From positions 2,914,001 through 2,978,000 of the forward strand of contig NZ_CP019510.1 of NCBI RefSeq assembly GCF_002002885.1: a stretch of 64,000 nucleotides of DNA, read 5' to 3'. Made by a program: the position numbers and the translations under genes. The first letter of the stretch is position 1. The number at the start of each line of letters is the position of its first letter. The DNA comes from Janthinobacterium sp. LM6 (lineage in GTDB: Bacteria > Pseudomonadota > Gammaproteobacteria > Burkholderiales > Burkholderiaceae_D). Shown here in pieces: positions 33,360 through 46,296 of this stretch. The notes under the pieces are model-generated. The model did no database searches and was not told the origin of the DNA. It was given only the letters and a program-made list of their open reading frames with translations.

Positions 33360-35696
33360 ATGAAATTACATTCTGCTCGTTTTGCCTTGCCTTCCTTTCG
33401 CCGCAGCCTGATCGGCGCCGCCGTCATGGCCATCTGTTCCGGCCACGCGCTGGCCGTCCAGCCATTTACTGTCAAGGACATCCGGGTCGAAGGGATCCAG
33501 CGTACCGAAGCGGGCACCGTCTTTGCCTACCTGCCGGTGCGGGTCGGCGAAACGTTCTCCGACGAGAAGAGTATCGCCGCCATCAAGGCCCTGTATGCGA
33601 CGGGCATGTTCAAGGATGTGCGCCTGGAAGCCGATGGCGACGTGCTGGTGGTGCTGGTCGAGGAACGTCCGGCCATCGCTTCCGTGGCATTTACGGGTAC
33701 CAAGGAATTTGAAAAGGATGTGCTGGTCAAGGCATTGAAGGAAATCGGCGTGGGTGAAGCCAAGATTTTCGACAAGGCGTCTGTTGACCGCGCGGAACAG
33801 GAACTCAAGCGCCAGTATCTGTCGCATGGCCTGTATGGCGTGAAGATCACCACCACCGTCACGCCGATCGAGCGCAACCGCGTCAACGTGGTGTTCGCCG
33901 TCGACGAGGGCGACGTGGCCCGTATCAAGCAGATCAACATCGTCGGCAACAAGGCCTTCACCGACAAGGAACTGCGCGAGCAGCTGGCCCTGAACACGGG
34001 CGGCTGGTTCAGCTGGTACACCAAGGCCGATCAATATTCGAAGACCAAGCTGACGGGCGACATCGAGTCGCTCAAATCCTACTACCTGGACCGCGGCTAT
34101 ATCGAGATGCAGGTCGATTCGACGCAAGTGTCGATCACGCCCGATAAAAAAGACATTTACCTGACGATCAATATCACCGAAGGTGAAAAGTACAAGATCG
34201 CCGGCACCAAGTTCGAAGGCGAGATGTTTGGCCGCGAAGAAGAGCTGAAAGCCCTGAACCTGATGCGCGAAGGCGAAATCTATTCGGGCGCGCGCCTGAC
34301 GGCGACGAACAAGCGCATCCAGGATCGCCTGGCCACGTTCGGCTACGCGTTCGCCAACGTCAACGCCAATCCGGAAATCAACCGTGAAAAGCATGAAGTC
34401 GGTTTCACCTTCTTCATCGATCCGGGCAAGCGCGTCTACGTGCGCCACATGAATATCGCCGGCAATACCACCACGCGCGATGAAGTCATCCGCCGCGAAT
34501 TCCGCCAGTTCGAATCGTCCTGGTATGACAGCAACAAGATCAAGCTGTCGCGCGACCGTGTCGACCGTCTGGGCTACTTCAAGGACGTGACCATCGATAC
34601 GCCGGAAGCGCAGGGCACGACCGACCAGGTCGACGTCAACGTGACGGTGGTGGAAAAACCAACGGGTAACTTCCTGATCGGCGGCGCCTTCTCGCAGTCG
34701 GAAAAATTCACCCTGTCGGCGTCGATTTCGCAGGCCAACTTTGCCGGTAGCGGCAACACGGTCGGCATTGAACTCAATACCAGTCATTACAGCCGCACGA
34801 TTGCGTTTTCGCAAACCAACCCGTACTTCACGGATGACGGCATTTCGCGCAGCTTTGAAGTCTACCTGCGGACGACGGAACCGCCGGCGCTGAACATCGG
34901 CAGCTACAAGATCAAGCAAACCGGTGGCCGCGTCAGTTTCGGCGTGCCGTTCTCCGAAGTCGACACCGTGTTCTTCGGTATCGGCGGCGAGCGCTCGCGC
35001 ATCGAGACCGACGTCACCAGCCCGATCCGCTTCAAGCAGTACGTGGTCGACAATGGCGGCCCGTCCGACGGTATCGGTTCGGCCACCACCAATTCCATCC
35101 CGCTGACGGCGGCATGGCAGCGCGACAGCCGCGACAGCGCGCTGACGCCATCGATCGGCCGCTACCAGCGCGTCAACCTGGAGGCTGACCTGATCGGCGA
35201 CCAGAAGTACTTCCGTGCCATCTACGAGCACCAGTACTTCCGTCCGCTGTTCAGCAAGGTCACCCTGGCGCTGAAGGGCGAGATCGATTACGGCCACGGT
35301 ATCGGCAAGCACGTGTATCCAGTCTTCAAGAACTTCTACGGCGGCGGCATCGGTTCCGTGCGCGGCTACCTGAGTTCCTCGCTGGGCGCGGTCGAACCGA
35401 GCACCAACGATGCCCTGGGCGGCGCTTCGCGCCTGATCGGTAACGCGGAACTGCAGATGCCATTCCCTGGTTCGGGCAATGACCGCAGCCTGCGCTGGTT
35501 CGGTTTCCTTGACGGCGGCCAGGTCTACCAGGAAGGCGAAAAAATGCGGATTTCACAATTGCGCTATTCTGCTGGCTTGGGCATCAGCTGGATTTCACCG
35601 GTGGGCCCGCTCAAGCTGAGCTATGCCAAACCGCTGAACGCCAAGCCGACGGACCGCCTGGAGCGCTTCCAGTTCCAGATGGGCACCGGTTTCTAA
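33360..35696 (+). CDS. bamA: Outer membrane protein assembly factor BamA
   Basis: 778 residues: signal peptide (cleavage near GHALA/VQPF), five POTRA domains (about residues 28-430), and the C-terminal Omp85 barrel ending in Phe (FQFQMGTGF). VRGYLSSSLG is the VRGF/Y motif of lid loop 6. It is the catalytic core of the BAM complex that folds outer-membrane proteins. Followed 51 bases later by skp. Confidence 0.98.
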   Translation: MKLHSARFALPSFRRSLIGAAVMAICSGHALAVQPFTVKDIRVEGIQRTEAGTVFAYLPVRVGETFSDEKSIAAIKALYATGMFKDVRLEADGDVLVVLVEERPAIASVAFTGTKEFEKDVLVKALKEIGVGEAKIFDKASVDRAEQELKRQYLSHGLYGVKITTTVTPIERNRVNVVFAVDEGDVARIKQINIVGNKAFTDKELREQLALNTGGWFSWYTKADQYSKTKLTGDIESLKSYYLDRGYIEMQVDSTQVSITPDKKDIYLTINITEGEKYKIAGTKFEGEMFGREEELKALNLMREGEIYSGARLTATNKRIQDRLATFGYAFANVNANPEINREKHEVGFTFFIDPGKRVYVRHMNIAGNTTTRDEVIRREFRQFESSWYDSNKIKLSRDRVDRLGYFKDVTIDTPEAQGTTDQVDVNVTVVEKPTGNFLIGGAFSQSEKFTLSASISQANFAGSGNTVGIELNTSHYSRTIAFSQTNPYFTDDGISRSFEVYLRTTEPPALNIGSYKIKQTGGRVSFGVPFSEVDTVFFGIGGERSRIETDVTSPIRFKQYVVDNGGPSDGIGSATTNSIPLTAAWQRDSRDSALTPSIGRYQRVNLEADLIGDQKYFRAIYEHQYFRPLFSKVTLALKGEIDYGHGIGKHVYPVFKNFYGGGIGSVRGYLSSSLGAVEPSTNDALGGASRLIGNAELQMPFPGSGNDRSLRWFGFLDGGQVYQEGEKMRISQLRYSAGLGISWISPVGPLKLSYAKPLNAKPTDRLERFQFQMGTGF

Positions 35697-35747
35697 CCGG
35701 CCATCTGAACCGGGGCGACAGCTTTTACTTTTTGACCATGGAGTATC

Positions 35748-36266
35748 ATGAACACCGCATCCGCCACCCTGCCCAAGTCCCTTGCCATGATTGCATTGTG
35801 CTGGAGTTCGCTGTTGCCGGTGCAGGCGCAGGCTCAGGAGTCGAAGATCGCCTGGATCAGCAGCGAACGTATTTATAACGAATCGAGGCTGGCCAAGCTG
35901 GCCAGCGCCAAGCTGGCCGAAGAGTTCCGCTCGCGCGAAAAAGCCGTGCAGGAACTGGCGGCCCGTTTCAAGGTCGCCAACGAAGCCCTGGAAAAGGACA
36001 TGCCGACCCTGAGCGAGGCGGAGCGCGCCAAGCGCCAGCGCGAGTTTTTCGAGCTGGACAAGGAACTGCAGCGCCGCCAGCGCGAGTTCCGCGAAGACCT
36101 GAGTCAGCGCACGAACGAAGAGCGCAGCGCCATCGCGGAAAAAGCCAACACCATCATCCAGCAGATGGCGCATATCGAAGGATATGACATCGTGCTGCAG
36201 GAAGCCCTGTGGGCCAGCCCGCGCATCGACATCACCGACAAGGTCCTGAAGGCGCTGGACAAGTAA
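35748..36266 (+). CDS. skp: Periplasmic chaperone Skp/OmpH family
   Basis: 172 residues with a signal peptide (cleavage near VQAQAQ/ESKIAW), then SKIAWISSERIYNESRLAK. A long charged helical region (about residues 50-140), rich in Glu, Arg and Lys, forms the tentacles. It carries unfolded outer-membrane proteins to BamA. The gene is separated from lpxD by a structured repeat copy. Confidence 0.93.
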   Translation: MNTASATLPKSLAMIALCWSSLLPVQAQAQESKIAWISSERIYNESRLAKLASAKLAEEFRSREKAVQELAARFKVANEALEKDMPTLSEAERAKRQREFFELDKELQRRQREFREDLSQRTNEERSAIAEKANTIIQQMAHIEGYDIVLQEALWASPRIDITDKVLKALDK

Positions 36267-36281
36267 TTGTAATAGTTTTTA

Positions 36282-36397
36282 CGCCTGGCAGTGCCGTAGC
36301 GAGCGGATGTGAGTTGTGGTTGAGAAGCGGAGCTGTGCGCATGCACAGTGAGCATCGGAGACCGCAAATCGCGCCGCGCAGTAGGCAGTGGCAGGCG
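36282..36397. repeat. Dispersed structured repeat, copy C (inside the skp-lpxD gap)
   Basis: Terminal arms CGCCTGGCAGTGCC (36282-36295) and GGCAGTGGCAGGCG (36384-36397). Shared internal blocks are CGTAGCGAGCG, GAGAAGCG, GTGAGCATCG and CGCGCAGTAGG. The central hairpin is CTGTGC-GCAT-GCACAG, where copy B has CCGTACT-TCT-AGTACGG. Arms differ from copies A and B in both strands at once, so pairing is kept. This is the only copy between co-directional genes and may affect lpxD expression. Confidence 0.75.
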
Positions 36398-36417
36398 TTT
36401 TTATAAGGGTTTCATAG

Positions 36418-37473
36418 ATGGGCACTCGACTAGGAGAATTGGTCGAACGCTTCGGCGGACAATTGGCGGGCGATCCCAACCTGGAAGTTACAGGCATCGC
36501 ACCGCTGGCCGACGCCGGCGCTTCGCACATCAGCTTTCTCAGCAATAGCAAATTCCGCGCACAGGCGGCCCAGAGCGGCGCCGCCGCGCTGATCCTCACG
36601 CCGGCCGACGACGCGCTGATCGGCGACGAGTACGCGGGCGCGCGCATCGTCACACCGAATCCCTATGTGTATTTCGCGCGCGCAGCGCAGTATTTCGCCG
36701 CCCTGCACGAGATCAAGGCCCCGGTCGGCATCCACCCGGGCGCCTTTGTCGACGCCAGCGCGCAGGTTGACGCCAGCGCCTCCGTCGGCGTGCATGCGGT
36801 GATCGAAGCGGGTGCCGTGATCGGTGCCGGCTGCGTCATCGGGCCTGGCTGCGTGGTGGGGCGCGACGCCGTCATCGGCGCGGGCACGCAACTGCTGGCC
36901 AACGTGACCTTCCATGCGCGCTGCGTGATCGGCCAGCGCGGCATCATCCATTCGGGCGCCGTGATCGGCACCGACGGATTCGGCTTCGCCAACGAAGGCG
37001 GCGTGTACATCAAGATTCCGCAGACGGGCAGGGTGGTGATCGGTGACGATGTCGATATCGGCGCCAACACCACCATCGACCGCGGCGCACTGGCCGATAC
37101 CATCATCGAAGATGGCGTCAAGCTCGATAACCAGATCCAGATCGGCCATAACTGCCGCATCGGCGCACACACGGCCATGGCCGGCTGCGTCGGCGTGGCC
37201 GGCAGCGCCATCATCGGCAAGTACTGCACCTTTGGCGGCGCAGCCATGGTGCTGGGCCACCTGACCATCGCCGACCGCGTCCACGTGGGCTCGGGCAGCA
37301 TGGTCTCGCGTTCGATCGCGGAGCCGGGCCAGTACACGGGTTTTTATCCGCTGGCCAAGAACGCCGACTGGGAAAAGAGCGCCGCCATCGTGCGCAACCT
37401 GTCAAGCATGCGCGAGAAGATCCGCACGCTTGAAAAAACAATTAAAACACTGACCACGCAAGACGAAAAATGA
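36418..37473 (+). CDS. lpxD: UDP-3-O-(3-hydroxyacyl)glucosamine N-acyltransferase
   Basis: 351 residues. An N-terminal uridine-binding domain ([26 protein letters not shown]) is followed by a left-handed beta-helix of hexapeptide repeats ([21 protein letters not shown] and on). Catalytic His is expected in [13 protein letters not shown]. It is the third step of lipid A synthesis. The stop overlaps fabZ as ATGA. Confidence 0.97.
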   Translation: MGTRLGELVERFGGQLAGDPNLEVTGIAPLADAGASHISFLSNSKFRAQAAQSGAAALILTPADDALIGDEYAGARIVTPNPYVYFARAAQYFAALHEIKAPVGIHPGAFVDASAQVDASASVGVHAVIEAGAVIGAGCVIGPGCVVGRDAVIGAGTQLLANVTFHARCVIGQRGIIHSGAVIGTDGFGFANEGGVYIKIPQTGRVVIGDDVDIGANTTIDRGALADTIIEDGVKLDNQIQIGHNCRIGAHTAMAGCVGVAGSAIIGKYCTFGGAAMVLGHLTIADRVHVGSGSMVSRSIAEPGQYTGFYPLAKNADWEKSAAIVRNLSSMREKIRTLEKTIKTLTTQDEK

Positions 37474-37964
37474 CTACTGAAAAAAAGACCCTCGACATCC
37501 TGGCCATCAAATCGCTGCTGCCGCACCGCTATCCGCTGCTGCTGGTTGACCGCGTGCTGGACTGGGAAGCGAACAAAACCATCACCGCCATCAAGAACGT
37601 GACGGTCAACGAAGAGTTCTTCCAGGGCCATTTCCCGCACAAGCCGGTCATGCCCGGCGTGCTGATGATCGAAGCGCTGGCGCAAACGGCGGCCTTGCTG
37701 TCGTTCCTGTCGATGGGCGTGAAACCGGACGAAAATTCGGTGGTGTACTTCGTCGGCATCGACAATGCGCGCTTCAAGCGTCCTGTCGAACCGGGCGACC
37801 AGCTGAAGATGGATGTGGAAATCCTGCGCGTCTCGCGCGGCATCTGGAAATACAAGGCAGTCGGCTCCGTCGACGGCAAAGTGGCGCTGGAAGCGGAACT
37901 GATGTGCACCATCCGCAGCGCGCAGGATGCGAGCCAGTCTGCGAGCCAGCCAGCGGGGCAGTAA
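37470..37964 (+). CDS. fabZ: 3-hydroxyacyl-[ACP] dehydratase FabZ
   Basis: 164 residues, hot-dog fold. [34 protein letters not shown] (active-site His and Glu region) and [20 protein letters not shown] are diagnostic. The last about 15 residues ([12 protein letters not shown]) are a low-complexity tail. It dehydrates 3-hydroxyacyl-ACP and competes with LpxA/LpxD for that substrate, which explains its place between them. Confidence 0.98.
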   Translation: MTTEKKTLDILAIKSLLPHRYPLLLVDRVLDWEANKTITAIKNVTVNEEFFQGHFPHKPVMPGVLMIEALAQTAALLSFLSMGVKPDENSVVYFVGIDNARFKRPVEPGDQLKMDVEILRVSRGIWKYKAVGSVDGKVALEAELMCTIRSAQDASQSASQPAGQ

Positions 37965-37965
37965 C

Positions 37966-38757
37966 ATGGCGGCCATCCACTCCACGGCAGTCATTGATCC
38001 GAAGGCCGAGCTCGACAGCTCGGTCGAGGTGGGTCCGTACACCATCATCGGTCCGCACGTGCGCATCGGCGCCGGCACCAAGGTCGGTCCGCACGTGGTC
38101 ATCGACGGCCACACGACGATCGGCAGCGAGAACCACCTGTTCCAGTTTTCTTCCATCGGCGCGCAGCCGCAGGATAAAAAATGGGCAGGCGAGGCGACGC
38201 GCCTGGAAATCGGCGACCGCAATACCATCCGCGAATTCTGCACCTTCAACACGGGTACCGTGCAGGGCGGCGGGGTGACGCGCCTGGGCAACGACAACTG
38301 GATTTCGGCATACGTGCACCTGGCGCACGACTGCCTGGTGGGCAACAACACCATTTTTTCGAACAACGCCCAGCTGGCGGGCCACGTGGAGATCGGCGAC
38401 TGGGTCATCATGAGCGGCTTCGCCAACGTGCACCAGTTCTGCAAGATCGGCGCGCATGCCTTTGTCGGCATGAGCACCAGCCTGACGCAGGACGTGCCGC
38501 CTTTTGTGCTGTTGAACGGCAATCCGGCGCAGGCGCATGGCGTCAATATCGAGGGCTTGAAACGCCGCGGTTTTACGCGCGAGCAGATCAACGGCATCCG
38601 CACCGCGTATAAACTCATCTACCGCTCGGGACTGACCCTGGAAGAATCGAAGGCAGCCCTGTTCGAAGAAGAAGCGGCGTCGACGCCCGAGGTGGCGCAA
38701 CACATTCGCGCCATGCGCGAATTCCTTGGCGTGGCCTCGCGTGGCATCGTCCGCTGA
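37966..38757 (+). CDS. lpxA: UDP-N-acetylglucosamine O-acyltransferase
   Basis: 263 residues from ATG 37966 (MAAIHSTAVIDPKAELDSSVEVGPY), one base after the fabZ stop. A hexapeptide beta-helix is followed by the helical C-terminal LpxA domain (NGNPAQAHGVNIEGLKRRGFTREQI). The catalytic His is in the AYVHLAHDCLVGNN turn. First step of lipid A synthesis. Its end overlaps lpxB. Confidence 0.98.
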   Translation: MAAIHSTAVIDPKAELDSSVEVGPYTIIGPHVRIGAGTKVGPHVVIDGHTTIGSENHLFQFSSIGAQPQDKKWAGEATRLEIGDRNTIREFCTFNTGTVQGGGVTRLGNDNWISAYVHLAHDCLVGNNTIFSNNAQLAGHVEIGDWVIMSGFANVHQFCKIGAHAFVGMSTSLTQDVPPFVLLNGNPAQAHGVNIEGLKRRGFTREQINGIRTAYKLIYRSGLTLEESKAALFEEEAASTPEVAQHIRAMREFLGVASRGIVR

Positions 38758-39925
38758 CCACGCCAGCGGCCTCGCTGTCGCCAACGTCGCCATCGTCGCC
38801 GGCGAGGTGTCGGGCGACCTGCTGGCCAGCCGGCTGCTGTCCGGCCTCGTGCCGCAGCTGCCCGGTGCCCGCTTCCACGGCATCGGCGGCGAGCACATGG
38901 TCAAACAGGGCTTTATTTCCGACTGGCCGCTCGACAAGCTGACGGTACGCGGCCTGTTCGAGATCATTCCCCGCTACCGCGAAATCAAGGGCATCCAGAA
39001 CGCGCTGCGCGACCAGCTGCTGGCGGAGCGTCCCGCCGTCTTCATCGGCGCCGACTATCCGGGCTTCAACCTGGGGCTGGAACAGCAGCTCAAGGAAGGC
39101 GGCATCCCCACCGTGCACTACATCGGGCCGCAGATCTGGGCCTGGCGCGGTGGCCGCATCAAGAAAATCATCAAGGCCGTCTCGCACATGCTGGTGATCT
39201 TTCCGTTCGAGGAAGAGATCTACCGCAAGGCGGGCGTGCCCGTTACCTATGTCGGCCATCCGCTGGCCGAAATGATCCCCCTGCAGCCCGACGAAGCGGC
39301 CGCGCGCCGCACCCTGGGCTTGCCCGAAGACGCGAATGTCGTGACCCTGATGCCGGGCAGCCGCATGGGCGAGCTCAAATACAATACGGTGGCGTTCGTG
39401 GCCGCCTGCAAGCTGCTGCTGGCGCGCGACCGCTCCTTGCGTTTCGTCGCGCCCATGGCCGGCGAAAAACAGCGCCAGTACTTTTTGCAACTGATCCGCG
39501 AAGCGGGCTTGCAGGACGTCGAGATACTGCTGACGGATGGCGGCTCGCACACGGCCATCTGCGCCGCCGATGCTGTGCTGGTGGCGTCGGGCACAGCCTC
39601 GCTGGAAGTAGCGCTGTACAAGAAACCCATGGTCATCGCCTACAAGATGATGCGCGCCTCGTGGGAAATCATGCGCCACATGGGTTATCAGCCGTGGATT
39701 GGTTTGCCCAACATCCTGGCGCGCGACTACCTGGTGCCCGAGCTGCTGCAAAACGCGGCCAGCCCGGAAGCGCTGGCCGAGGCCATGTGGCAGCAGTTGA
39801 GCGACATTCCCGGCCGTCTGCGCCTGGTGCAGCGCTTCACTGACATGCACCACAGCCTGCTGCGCGACAGCGCGCGCGAAAGCGCCAACGCCGTCATGCA
39901 AGTCATCGCCGCCAACCGCAAGTAG
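38741..39925 (+). CDS. lpxB: Lipid-A-disaccharide synthase
   Basis: About 394 residues, glycosyltransferase family 19. [21 protein letters not shown] at the N-terminus, [22 protein letters not shown] and [12 protein letters not shown] are characteristic. No ATG is available: I choose GTG 38741, with TTG 38726 as the alternative; both overlap the lpxA end (17 or 32 bases), so translation is coupled. It joins lipid X to UDP-diacylglucosamine. Confidence 0.96.
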   Translation: MASSADHASGLAVANVAIVAGEVSGDLLASRLLSGLVPQLPGARFHGIGGEHMVKQGFISDWPLDKLTVRGLFEIIPRYREIKGIQNALRDQLLAERPAVFIGADYPGFNLGLEQQLKEGGIPTVHYIGPQIWAWRGGRIKKIIKAVSHMLVIFPFEEEIYRKAGVPVTYVGHPLAEMIPLQPDEAAARRTLGLPEDANVVTLMPGSRMGELKYNTVAFVAACKLLLARDRSLRFVAPMAGEKQRQYFLQLIREAGLQDVEILLTDGGSHTAICAADAVLVASGTASLEVALYKKPMVIAYKMMRASWEIMRHMGYQPWIGLPNILARDYLVPELLQNAASPEALAEAMWQQLSDIPGRLRLVQRFTDMHHSLLRDSARESANAVMQVIAANRK

Positions 39926-39969
39926 CTTCCGATCACCGCTTCAACTGCAGTACCAACCAAAGATTCAAC

Positions 39970-40608
39970 GTGAAAAATATCTATCCCGGCCTGTTTGACG
40001 ACTTGCCATTCTCGCTCGATGAAATCATCTGCGGCGTCGACGAGGCAGGGCGCGGTCCGCTGGCCGGCCCCGTGTTTGCCGCCGCCGTGATCCTCGACCC
40101 GAACCAGCCCATCGACGGCTTGCGCGATTCGAAAAAGCTCACCGAAGCCAGGCGCGACCTGCTGGCGCCGCAAATCAAGGCCAAGGCCCTGGCCTGGGCC
40201 ATCGCCGAAGCGTCGGAAGAGGAAATCGACCGCCTGAACATTTTGCAGGCGTCGATGCTGGCCATGCGCCGCGCCGTCGAGGCTTTGAGTACCGTGCCGA
40301 CCCTGGCCCTGATCGACGGCAACCGCTGTCCCGTGATGCCAACACGCGGCATGGCCATCATCGGCGGCGACGACAAGGTCGATTCGATTTCCGCCGCCTC
40401 GATCCTGGCCAAGACGGCGCGCGACGCGGCCCTCGTGCACCTGCATGCGGCCTATCCCGAATACTGCTTCGACCAGCACAAGGGCTATGGCACGAAATTG
40501 CACCTGGAGCGCCTGCACCTGCACGGCGCCTCGCCCGTGCACCGCCGCTCGTTCGCGCCCGTGCGCAACGTGATTGCCCTGTTTGGCGGACAGGAGGTGG
40601 TGGCATGA
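39970..40608 (+). CDS. rnhB: Ribonuclease HII
   Basis: 212 residues with GTG start ([18 protein letters not shown]). The acidic active site is in [23 protein letters not shown], and [28 protein letters not shown] is the C-terminal hallmark. It removes ribonucleotides from DNA and RNA primers. The TGA overlaps the next ATG as ATGA. Confidence 0.97.
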   Translation: MKNIYPGLFDDLPFSLDEIICGVDEAGRGPLAGPVFAAAVILDPNQPIDGLRDSKKLTEARRDLLAPQIKAKALAWAIAEASEEEIDRLNILQASMLAMRRAVEALSTVPTLALIDGNRCPVMPTRGMAIIGGDDKVDSISAASILAKTARDAALVHLHAAYPEYCFDQHKGYGTKLHLERLHLHGASPVHRRSFAPVRNVIALFGGQEVVA

Positions 40609-41390
40609 AGACGATTACCTCGCGCGACAATGCGCAATACAAGGATTTGCTGAAACTGGCGGGCAGTTCGCAGGCGCGCCGCAAGTCGGGCCGCACCCTG
40701 CTCGACGGCGTGCACCTGTGCCAGTCTTATCTGCAGCTGCGCGGCATGCCGGAGCAGTGCATCGTCAGCGAAAGCGCCTTGCAGAACCCGGAAGTGGCGG
40801 ACATCGTCGGCCAGCTGGAAAGCCAGCGTGCGCACGTTCTGGGCTTGCCCGACGCGCTGTATAACGCGGTGAGCCAGGTCGAGCACGGCGTGGGCGTGAT
40901 GTTCCTCGTCGAGACGCCGGAACGGGCCGTCACGCAGCCGCTGAGCGTATCGGCCGTGCTGCTCGATAACCTGCAGGACCCGGGCAACGTGGGTTCCATC
41001 CTGCGCAGCGCGGCCGCCGCCGGCATTACGCAGGTGTACTGCAGCGCCGGCACGGCTTTCTGCTGGTCGCCGAAGGTGCTGCGCGCGGCGATGGGCGCAC
41101 ACTTCGTGCTCGACATTTTTGAAAACGTCGACCTGGCGGCGCTTGTTTCCGGCGCCAAGGTGGCGACGCTCGCCACCAGCGGCTATGCCACGCAGCGATT
41201 GTACGACGTCGACCTGCGCCAGCCCGTCGCCTGGCTGTTCGGCCATGAAGGGCAGGGCGTTGCCGACGACCTGCTGTCGATGGCGACGCACCAGGTGGTC
41301 ATTCCCCACCTGGGCCAGATCGAATCGCTGAACGTGGCCGCCTGCGCCGCCGTCTGCTTCTTCGAGCAGCTGCGCCAGGGCCAGGCCTGA
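40605..41390 (+). CDS. TrmH/SpoU family RNA 2'-O-methyltransferase
   Basis: 261 residues. An N-terminal substrate-binding region ([30 protein letters not shown]) is followed by the SPOUT knot domain with [32 protein letters not shown] and [18 protein letters not shown], the three SpoU motifs. It probably methylates a ribose in rRNA or tRNA; the exact site cannot be assigned. It is coupled to rnhB. Confidence 0.9.
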   Translation: MKTITSRDNAQYKDLLKLAGSSQARRKSGRTLLDGVHLCQSYLQLRGMPEQCIVSESALQNPEVADIVGQLESQRAHVLGLPDALYNAVSQVEHGVGVMFLVETPERAVTQPLSVSAVLLDNLQDPGNVGSILRSAAAAGITQVYCSAGTAFCWSPKVLRAAMGAHFVLDIFENVDLAALVSGAKVATLATSGYATQRLYDVDLRQPVAWLFGHEGQGVADDLLSMATHQVVIPHLGQIESLNVAACAAVCFFEQLRQGQA

Positions 41391-41401
41391 ACAGGGTAGC
41401 C

Positions 41402-42604
41402 ATGACTTTCCCCCTGCTTGCCGACGGTGCCGTACGTGACGAAGCCTGGTGGCGCCAGGTGGCCGCGTTGTATCCTGCGCCGCCGGACGCCATCGTCAAT
41501 CTCGAACACGGCTATTTCGGCGCCATGGCCGCACCCGTGCAAGCGGCCTTCGAGCAGGCCGTGCGCTACACCAACGAGCAGCTGAGTCCTTTCGTGCGCG
41601 GCGAGTTTACGCGCACGCATGTGGATATCCTGCGCCGGCGCGTCGCCGCGCTGATCCAGGCGGAACCGCACGAGATATTGCTGACGCGCAGCGGCACCGA
41701 GTCCATGCAGGTGCTGATCACGCAATACCACGGACTGGCGCCCGGCGATACGGTGCTGTGGAGTAATCTCGACTATCCGGCCATGCGCACGGCCATGCGC
41801 TGGCTGGCGCAGCGCCGTGGCGTCACCAGCACGCAAGTCACATTGCGCTTGCCCATCAGCGATGACGAGATCGTTGCCAGTTACGCGCAAGCCATGCGCC
41901 AGGCCGTCAAGCCCAAGTTGCTGCTGCTGTCGCAGGTGACGCCGGCCAACGGCCAGCAATTGCCGGTGCAGGCCATCATGGCGCTGGCGCGCGAGCACGG
42001 CATCGATGTGCTGCTCGACAGCGCCCATGCGCTGGGGCAAGTCGACGTGGACGTACAGGCCATGGGCGTCGATTTCGCCGGTTTCAATCTGCACAAATGG
42101 CTGGGGGCGCCGGCGGGACTGGGTGTCGTGTATATCCGCGCATCGCAGCTGCACAAGATCGAGCCGCATTTTGGCGACGAGGATTATCCGCCAGCGGATA
42201 TCCGCAGCCGGCTGCACATGGGTATGCCGCCGATCGGCGCCATCCTGGCCGCGCCCGCCGCATTGGACTTCCATGCGCGCCTGGGCGGCACGCCGGCCAA
42301 GATGGAACGCCTGGCCTGGCTGCGCGATTACTGGGTCAGCCGCGCCGCGCAGCTGCCCGGCGTGCGCATGTTGTCGCCGCTCGATGCGAAACGGGGCACG
42401 GCGCTGGCGGCCTTTGCCGTCGACGGCATGAGCGCGCGCCAGTTGCAGCAAGCCTTGCTGCAGCGCTTTGGCATTTTCACGGTGGAGCGCAATATCGGCG
42501 ATACCGACATCGTGCGCGCCACGGTGGCCGTCACCACCACTACCGCTGAACTGGACCGGCTGGTGGCGGCGCTGACGGTGCTGTCCCGCGAGGCGAACGC
42601 CTGA
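41402..42604 (+). CDS. Class V aminotransferase (isopenicillin N epimerase/cysteine desulfurase-like)
   Basis: 400 residues of the PLP fold type I. NLEHGYFGAMAAPVQAAFEQ and LTRSGTESMQVLITQY are N-terminal features, DSAHALGQVDVDVQAMGVDFAGFNLHKWLGAP contains the likely PLP Asp/His and the Schiff-base Lys. Related proteins are annotated as isopenicillin N epimerase-like, but actual substrates are mostly unknown. It starts 12 bases after the SpoU gene; its stop codon lies inside the terminal arm of structured repeat copy B. Confidence 0.85.
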   Translation: MTFPLLADGAVRDEAWWRQVAALYPAPPDAIVNLEHGYFGAMAAPVQAAFEQAVRYTNEQLSPFVRGEFTRTHVDILRRRVAALIQAEPHEILLTRSGTESMQVLITQYHGLAPGDTVLWSNLDYPAMRTAMRWLAQRRGVTSTQVTLRLPISDDEIVASYAQAMRQAVKPKLLLLSQVTPANGQQLPVQAIMALAREHGIDVLLDSAHALGQVDVDVQAMGVDFAGFNLHKWLGAPAGLGVVYIRASQLHKIEPHFGDEDYPPADIRSRLHMGMPPIGAILAAPAALDFHARLGGTPAKMERLAWLRDYWVSRAAQLPGVRMLSPLDAKRGTALAAFAVDGMSARQLQQALLQRFGIFTVERNIGDTDIVRATVAVTTTTAELDRLVAALTVLSREANA

Positions 42605-42714
42605 CAAAACCGTCGCGAGCGGAAGGGAGAGGTGGCCGAGAAGCGCAACCGTACTTCTAGTACGGTGAGCATCGCAAGCCGCCTATACCGACGCGCAGCA
42701 GGTTTGGTCAGGCG
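42598..42714. repeat. Dispersed structured repeat, copy B (between two converging genes)
   Basis: Arms CGCCTGACAAAACC (42598-42611) and GGTTTGGTCAGGCG (42701-42714). Central hairpin CCGTACT-TCT-AGTACGG. Shared blocks CGTCGCGAGCG, GAGAAGCGCAACCG, GTGAGCATCG and CGCGCAGCAGG. It fills the whole gap between the aminotransferase and ppsR: the left arm contains the aminotransferase stop and the right end is two bases from the ppsR stop. Confidence 0.75.
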
Positions 42715-42716
42715 TT

Positions 42717-43565
42717 CTAGTACTCGCGGCGGTTCGGCTTAATCTCTTGCAGGATCGTCGTGGAGATCTCTTCGATCGACTTGGTGGTCGACGACAGCCA
42801 GCGGATACCCTCGCGTTTCATCATCTTTTCCGCTTCGTTGACCTCGTAACGGCAGTTTTCGATGGCCGCATACTTGCTTCCAGCGCGTCTTTCGTTGCGT
42901 ATTTCCGACAAACGTTCGGGCGTAATGCTCAATCCGAAAATTTTATTCTTAAATTCCAGCAAGGCCGATGGCAGCTTGTCGCGCTCGAAATCGTCGGGAA
43001 TCAGCGGATAATTGGCTGCCTTGATGCCGTATTGCATGGCCAGATACAGGCTGGTCGGGGTCTTGCCAGAGCGTGAAACACCCACCAGAATGACATCGGC
43101 CGAAGACAGGTTCTTGTGCGACTGGCCATCGTCGTGCGCCAGCGAATAATTGATCGCTTCGATGCGGTTCTTGTATTCCTCGCTGTCGACGATGTTGTGC
43201 GAGCGCCCGATGGTATGGGTCGACATCACGCCCAGCTCCTGCTCCAGCGGGGCGACAAAGGTCTGGATCAGGTCCATGTGCATGCCGCTGGACTTGCGGA
43301 TCACGGCCGACAGGTCGTTCTTCACCAGGGTCGAGAAAATGATCGGGCGCTGGCCATCGGTGGCGAAGGCTTCGTTGATCTTGCGCGCCGCCTCGTAGGC
43401 CTTGTCCATGGTATCGATGAAGGGCAGGCGGATCTGGCGGAAGCGCAGATCGAACTGCGTCAGCACCGAGTGGCCGAAGGTCTCGGCGGTGATGCCGGTG
43501 CCGTCGGAAACGAAGAAGACGGTGCGGGCCGCGGAGGGCAGAGGAGGGCGTGGTTCTTGTGTCAT
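42717..43565 (-). CDS. ppsR: PEP synthetase regulatory protein (kinase/pyrophosphorylase)
   Basis: 282 residues from ATG 43565 (a TTG at 43580 is the alternative). [21 protein letters not shown] and the P-loop [16 protein letters not shown] are diagnostic of the DUF299/PpsR family. It inactivates PEP synthase by ADP-dependent phosphorylation of a threonine and reactivates it by phosphate-dependent removal. Divergent from ppsA, its target. Confidence 0.96.
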   Translation of the reverse strand: MTQEPRPPLPSAARTVFFVSDGTGITAETFGHSVLTQFDLRFRQIRLPFIDTMDKAYEAARKINEAFATDGQRPIIFSTLVKNDLSAVIRKSSGMHMDLIQTFVAPLEQELGVMSTHTIGRSHNIVDSEEYKNRIEAINYSLAHDDGQSHKNLSSADVILVGVSRSGKTPTSLYLAMQYGIKAANYPLIPDDFERDKLPSALLEFKNKIFGLSITPERLSEIRNERRAGSKYAAIENCRYEVNEAEKMMKREGIRWLSSTTKSIEEISTTILQEIKPNRREY

Positions 43566-43717
43566 GGGTTTTCGGATCAAGATTGTGCGTCGTCAATTTG
43601 CGCCGCACAAGGTAAAATGGCTGCAACGGTATGATTGTGCTGCACGACGCCAAGAATAACAAGAAGACTGTCTGTGCGCCTCGCGTAAAGATTTCTATCA
43701 TCAGTAAGGGTGTCATT

Positions 43718-46150
<2,433 letters not shown>

Positions 46151-46171
46151 GCGTCTTGTCCGCCTTCTGAA

Positions 46172-46206
46172 AACCCGCTGCCGCTCACCCGGCAGCGGGT
46201 TTTTTT
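46172..46206 (+). terminator. Terminator after ppsA
   Basis: AACCCGCTGCCG and CGGCAGCGGGTT form 12-base arms around a short loop, followed by a T-run to 46206. Confidence 0.9.
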
Positions 46207-46296
46207 ATGCCTGCCACGCGGCGCACGCCTGTATTCGATGGCATTGCGCCAGATCAGCTAAAATGATTCCACCAATACATTGAAACGGGAGTTCTC

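Noticed and set aside
42625..42655. tRNA-Ser-like start GGGAGAGGTGGCCGAG in repeat copy B
   Set aside because: No T-arm (GGTTCGAATC), no acceptor pairing, and other copies of the element lack the similarity.
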